Shown in pieces: positions 5,836 through 6,089 of a stretch of 6,089 nucleotides of DNA. The notes below the pieces were generated by a model, which was given only the letters and a program-made list of their open reading frames with translations, did not search any database and was not told where the DNA came from. The stretch is from a bacterium (GTDB lineage: Bacteria; Patescibacteriota; Patescibacteriia; JAACEG01), in contig JALULG010000002.1 in the NCBI GenBank assembly GCA_027040785.1, forward strand, positions 1 through 6,089, given 5' to 3'. The number at the start of each line of letters is the position of its first letter. The stretch's first letter is position 1. Made by a program: the position numbers and the translations under genes.

Positions 5836-5845
5836 AGGTTTTTAG

Positions 5846-6089
5846 TTATTTTTTAGTTTTTTTAACTCTTTGTTTCAAAAGAGCGTTGATTTCGCGACGA
5901 AAAGTTTCCGGGTCTTCGAAAGATTTATAAACGGAAGCAAAACGAATATAGGCCACTTTATCAACTCGTTTTAAATGCTTCATAATTATTTCTCCGATTT
6001 TTTCACTTTTTATTTCTTTTTTCTTAAATTTTTGCAAATCAATTTCTATCTTATTAACAAGTTTTTGAAAATTCGCCTTACTAATTGGT
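5846..6089 (-). CDS. nrdR: transcriptional repressor NrdR, 5' end outside window
   Basis: The frame stays open to the window edge and 80 codons are visible before the TAA. NrdR is a nucleotide-sensing repressor that binds paired NrdR boxes at nrd promoters; an N-terminal zinc ribbon contacts DNA and an ATP-cone senses the ATP/dATP balance. Only the second half of the ATP-cone and the tail are present. The visible part begins PISKANFQKLVNKIEIDL, then IGEIIMKHLKRVDKVAYIRF, then ASVYKSFEDPETF. The VAYIRFASVYKSFED block is a strong family signature. A TTG at 6037 could be taken as a start, but the homology continues upstream through it, so the real start and the zinc ribbon lie beyond 6089. The lysine-rich tail (RVKKTKK) is short. 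It lies 10 bases from nrdD, so repressor and target are almost certainly in one operon; its binding sites would be upstream of the window. Confidence 0.9.
   Translation of the reverse strand, partial: PISKANFQKLVNKIEIDLQKFKKKEIKSEKIGEIIMKHLKRVDKVAYIRFASVYKSFEDPETFRREINALLKQRVKKTKK

Noticed and set aside
5836..5845. NrdR box or promoter directly before nrdD
   Set aside because: The gap is only ten bases and contains no NrdR-box-like palindrome; control must lie upstream of nrdR, outside the window.
5846..6037. A complete 63-residue protein starting at a TTG codon
   Set aside because: The frame continues upstream to the window edge with NrdR-like sequence, so this is the C-terminal part of a longer NrdR.

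Overview
The window is an AT-rich, compact stretch of bacterial chromosome. It carries five genes plus the 3' part of a sixth, one repeat-filled intergenic region, and no RNA genes or transposase. None of the five visible gene starts has a clear Shine-Dalgarno motif. Genes are lysine- and isoleucine-rich, all stops fit the standard code (four TAA plus TGA for the glycosylase, and TAA for the partial gene), and a small membrane protein looks like a family often seen in Candidate Phyla Radiation (Patescibacteria) genomes. My best guess is therefore an anaerobic, fermentative Patescibacteria-type bacterium; this is an inference from style and gene content, not proof.

Left part (1-728): a plus-strand alkyladenine DNA glycosylase gene (mpg/AAG type, 75-656) converges on a minus-strand HtrA/DegP-type membrane-anchored serine protease (729-1985). 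A single strong hairpin at 705-726 separates them and can terminate transcription from both sides.

Middle (1986-2524): a 539-base non-coding region. Next to the htrA start lie a 15-bp perfect inverted repeat (1999-2039) and a TTTGAAA-G-TTTCAAA palindrome (2077-2091), both possible control elements for the protease gene. The rest is a cluster of seven imperfectly palindromic ~28-bp repeats in both orientations. Four of them are organised as two diverged copies of an ~80-bp element with GTCAT...ATGAC ends (2257-2339 and 2371-2449), resembling a MITE or REP-pair.

Right part (2525-6089), all minus strand and read from high to low coordinates: nrdR (partial, runs off the window edge), nrdD, nrdG, and a small one-TM membrane protein. 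This is a self-contained unit for anaerobic dNTP synthesis. NrdD is the class III ribonucleotide reductase, NrdG installs its glycyl radical by radical-SAM chemistry, and NrdR is the nucleotide-sensing repressor that normally controls nrd genes. A perfect 11-bp hairpin sits between nrdD and nrdG and may lower nrdG expression relative to nrdD. The NrdD active site resembles the Thermotoga-like group, with a Cys-Cys pair and an isoleucine in the TGSIG loop. I see no wholly new gene system; the most unusual features are the repeat cluster, the hairpin inside the nrd operon and the NrdD active-site pattern.
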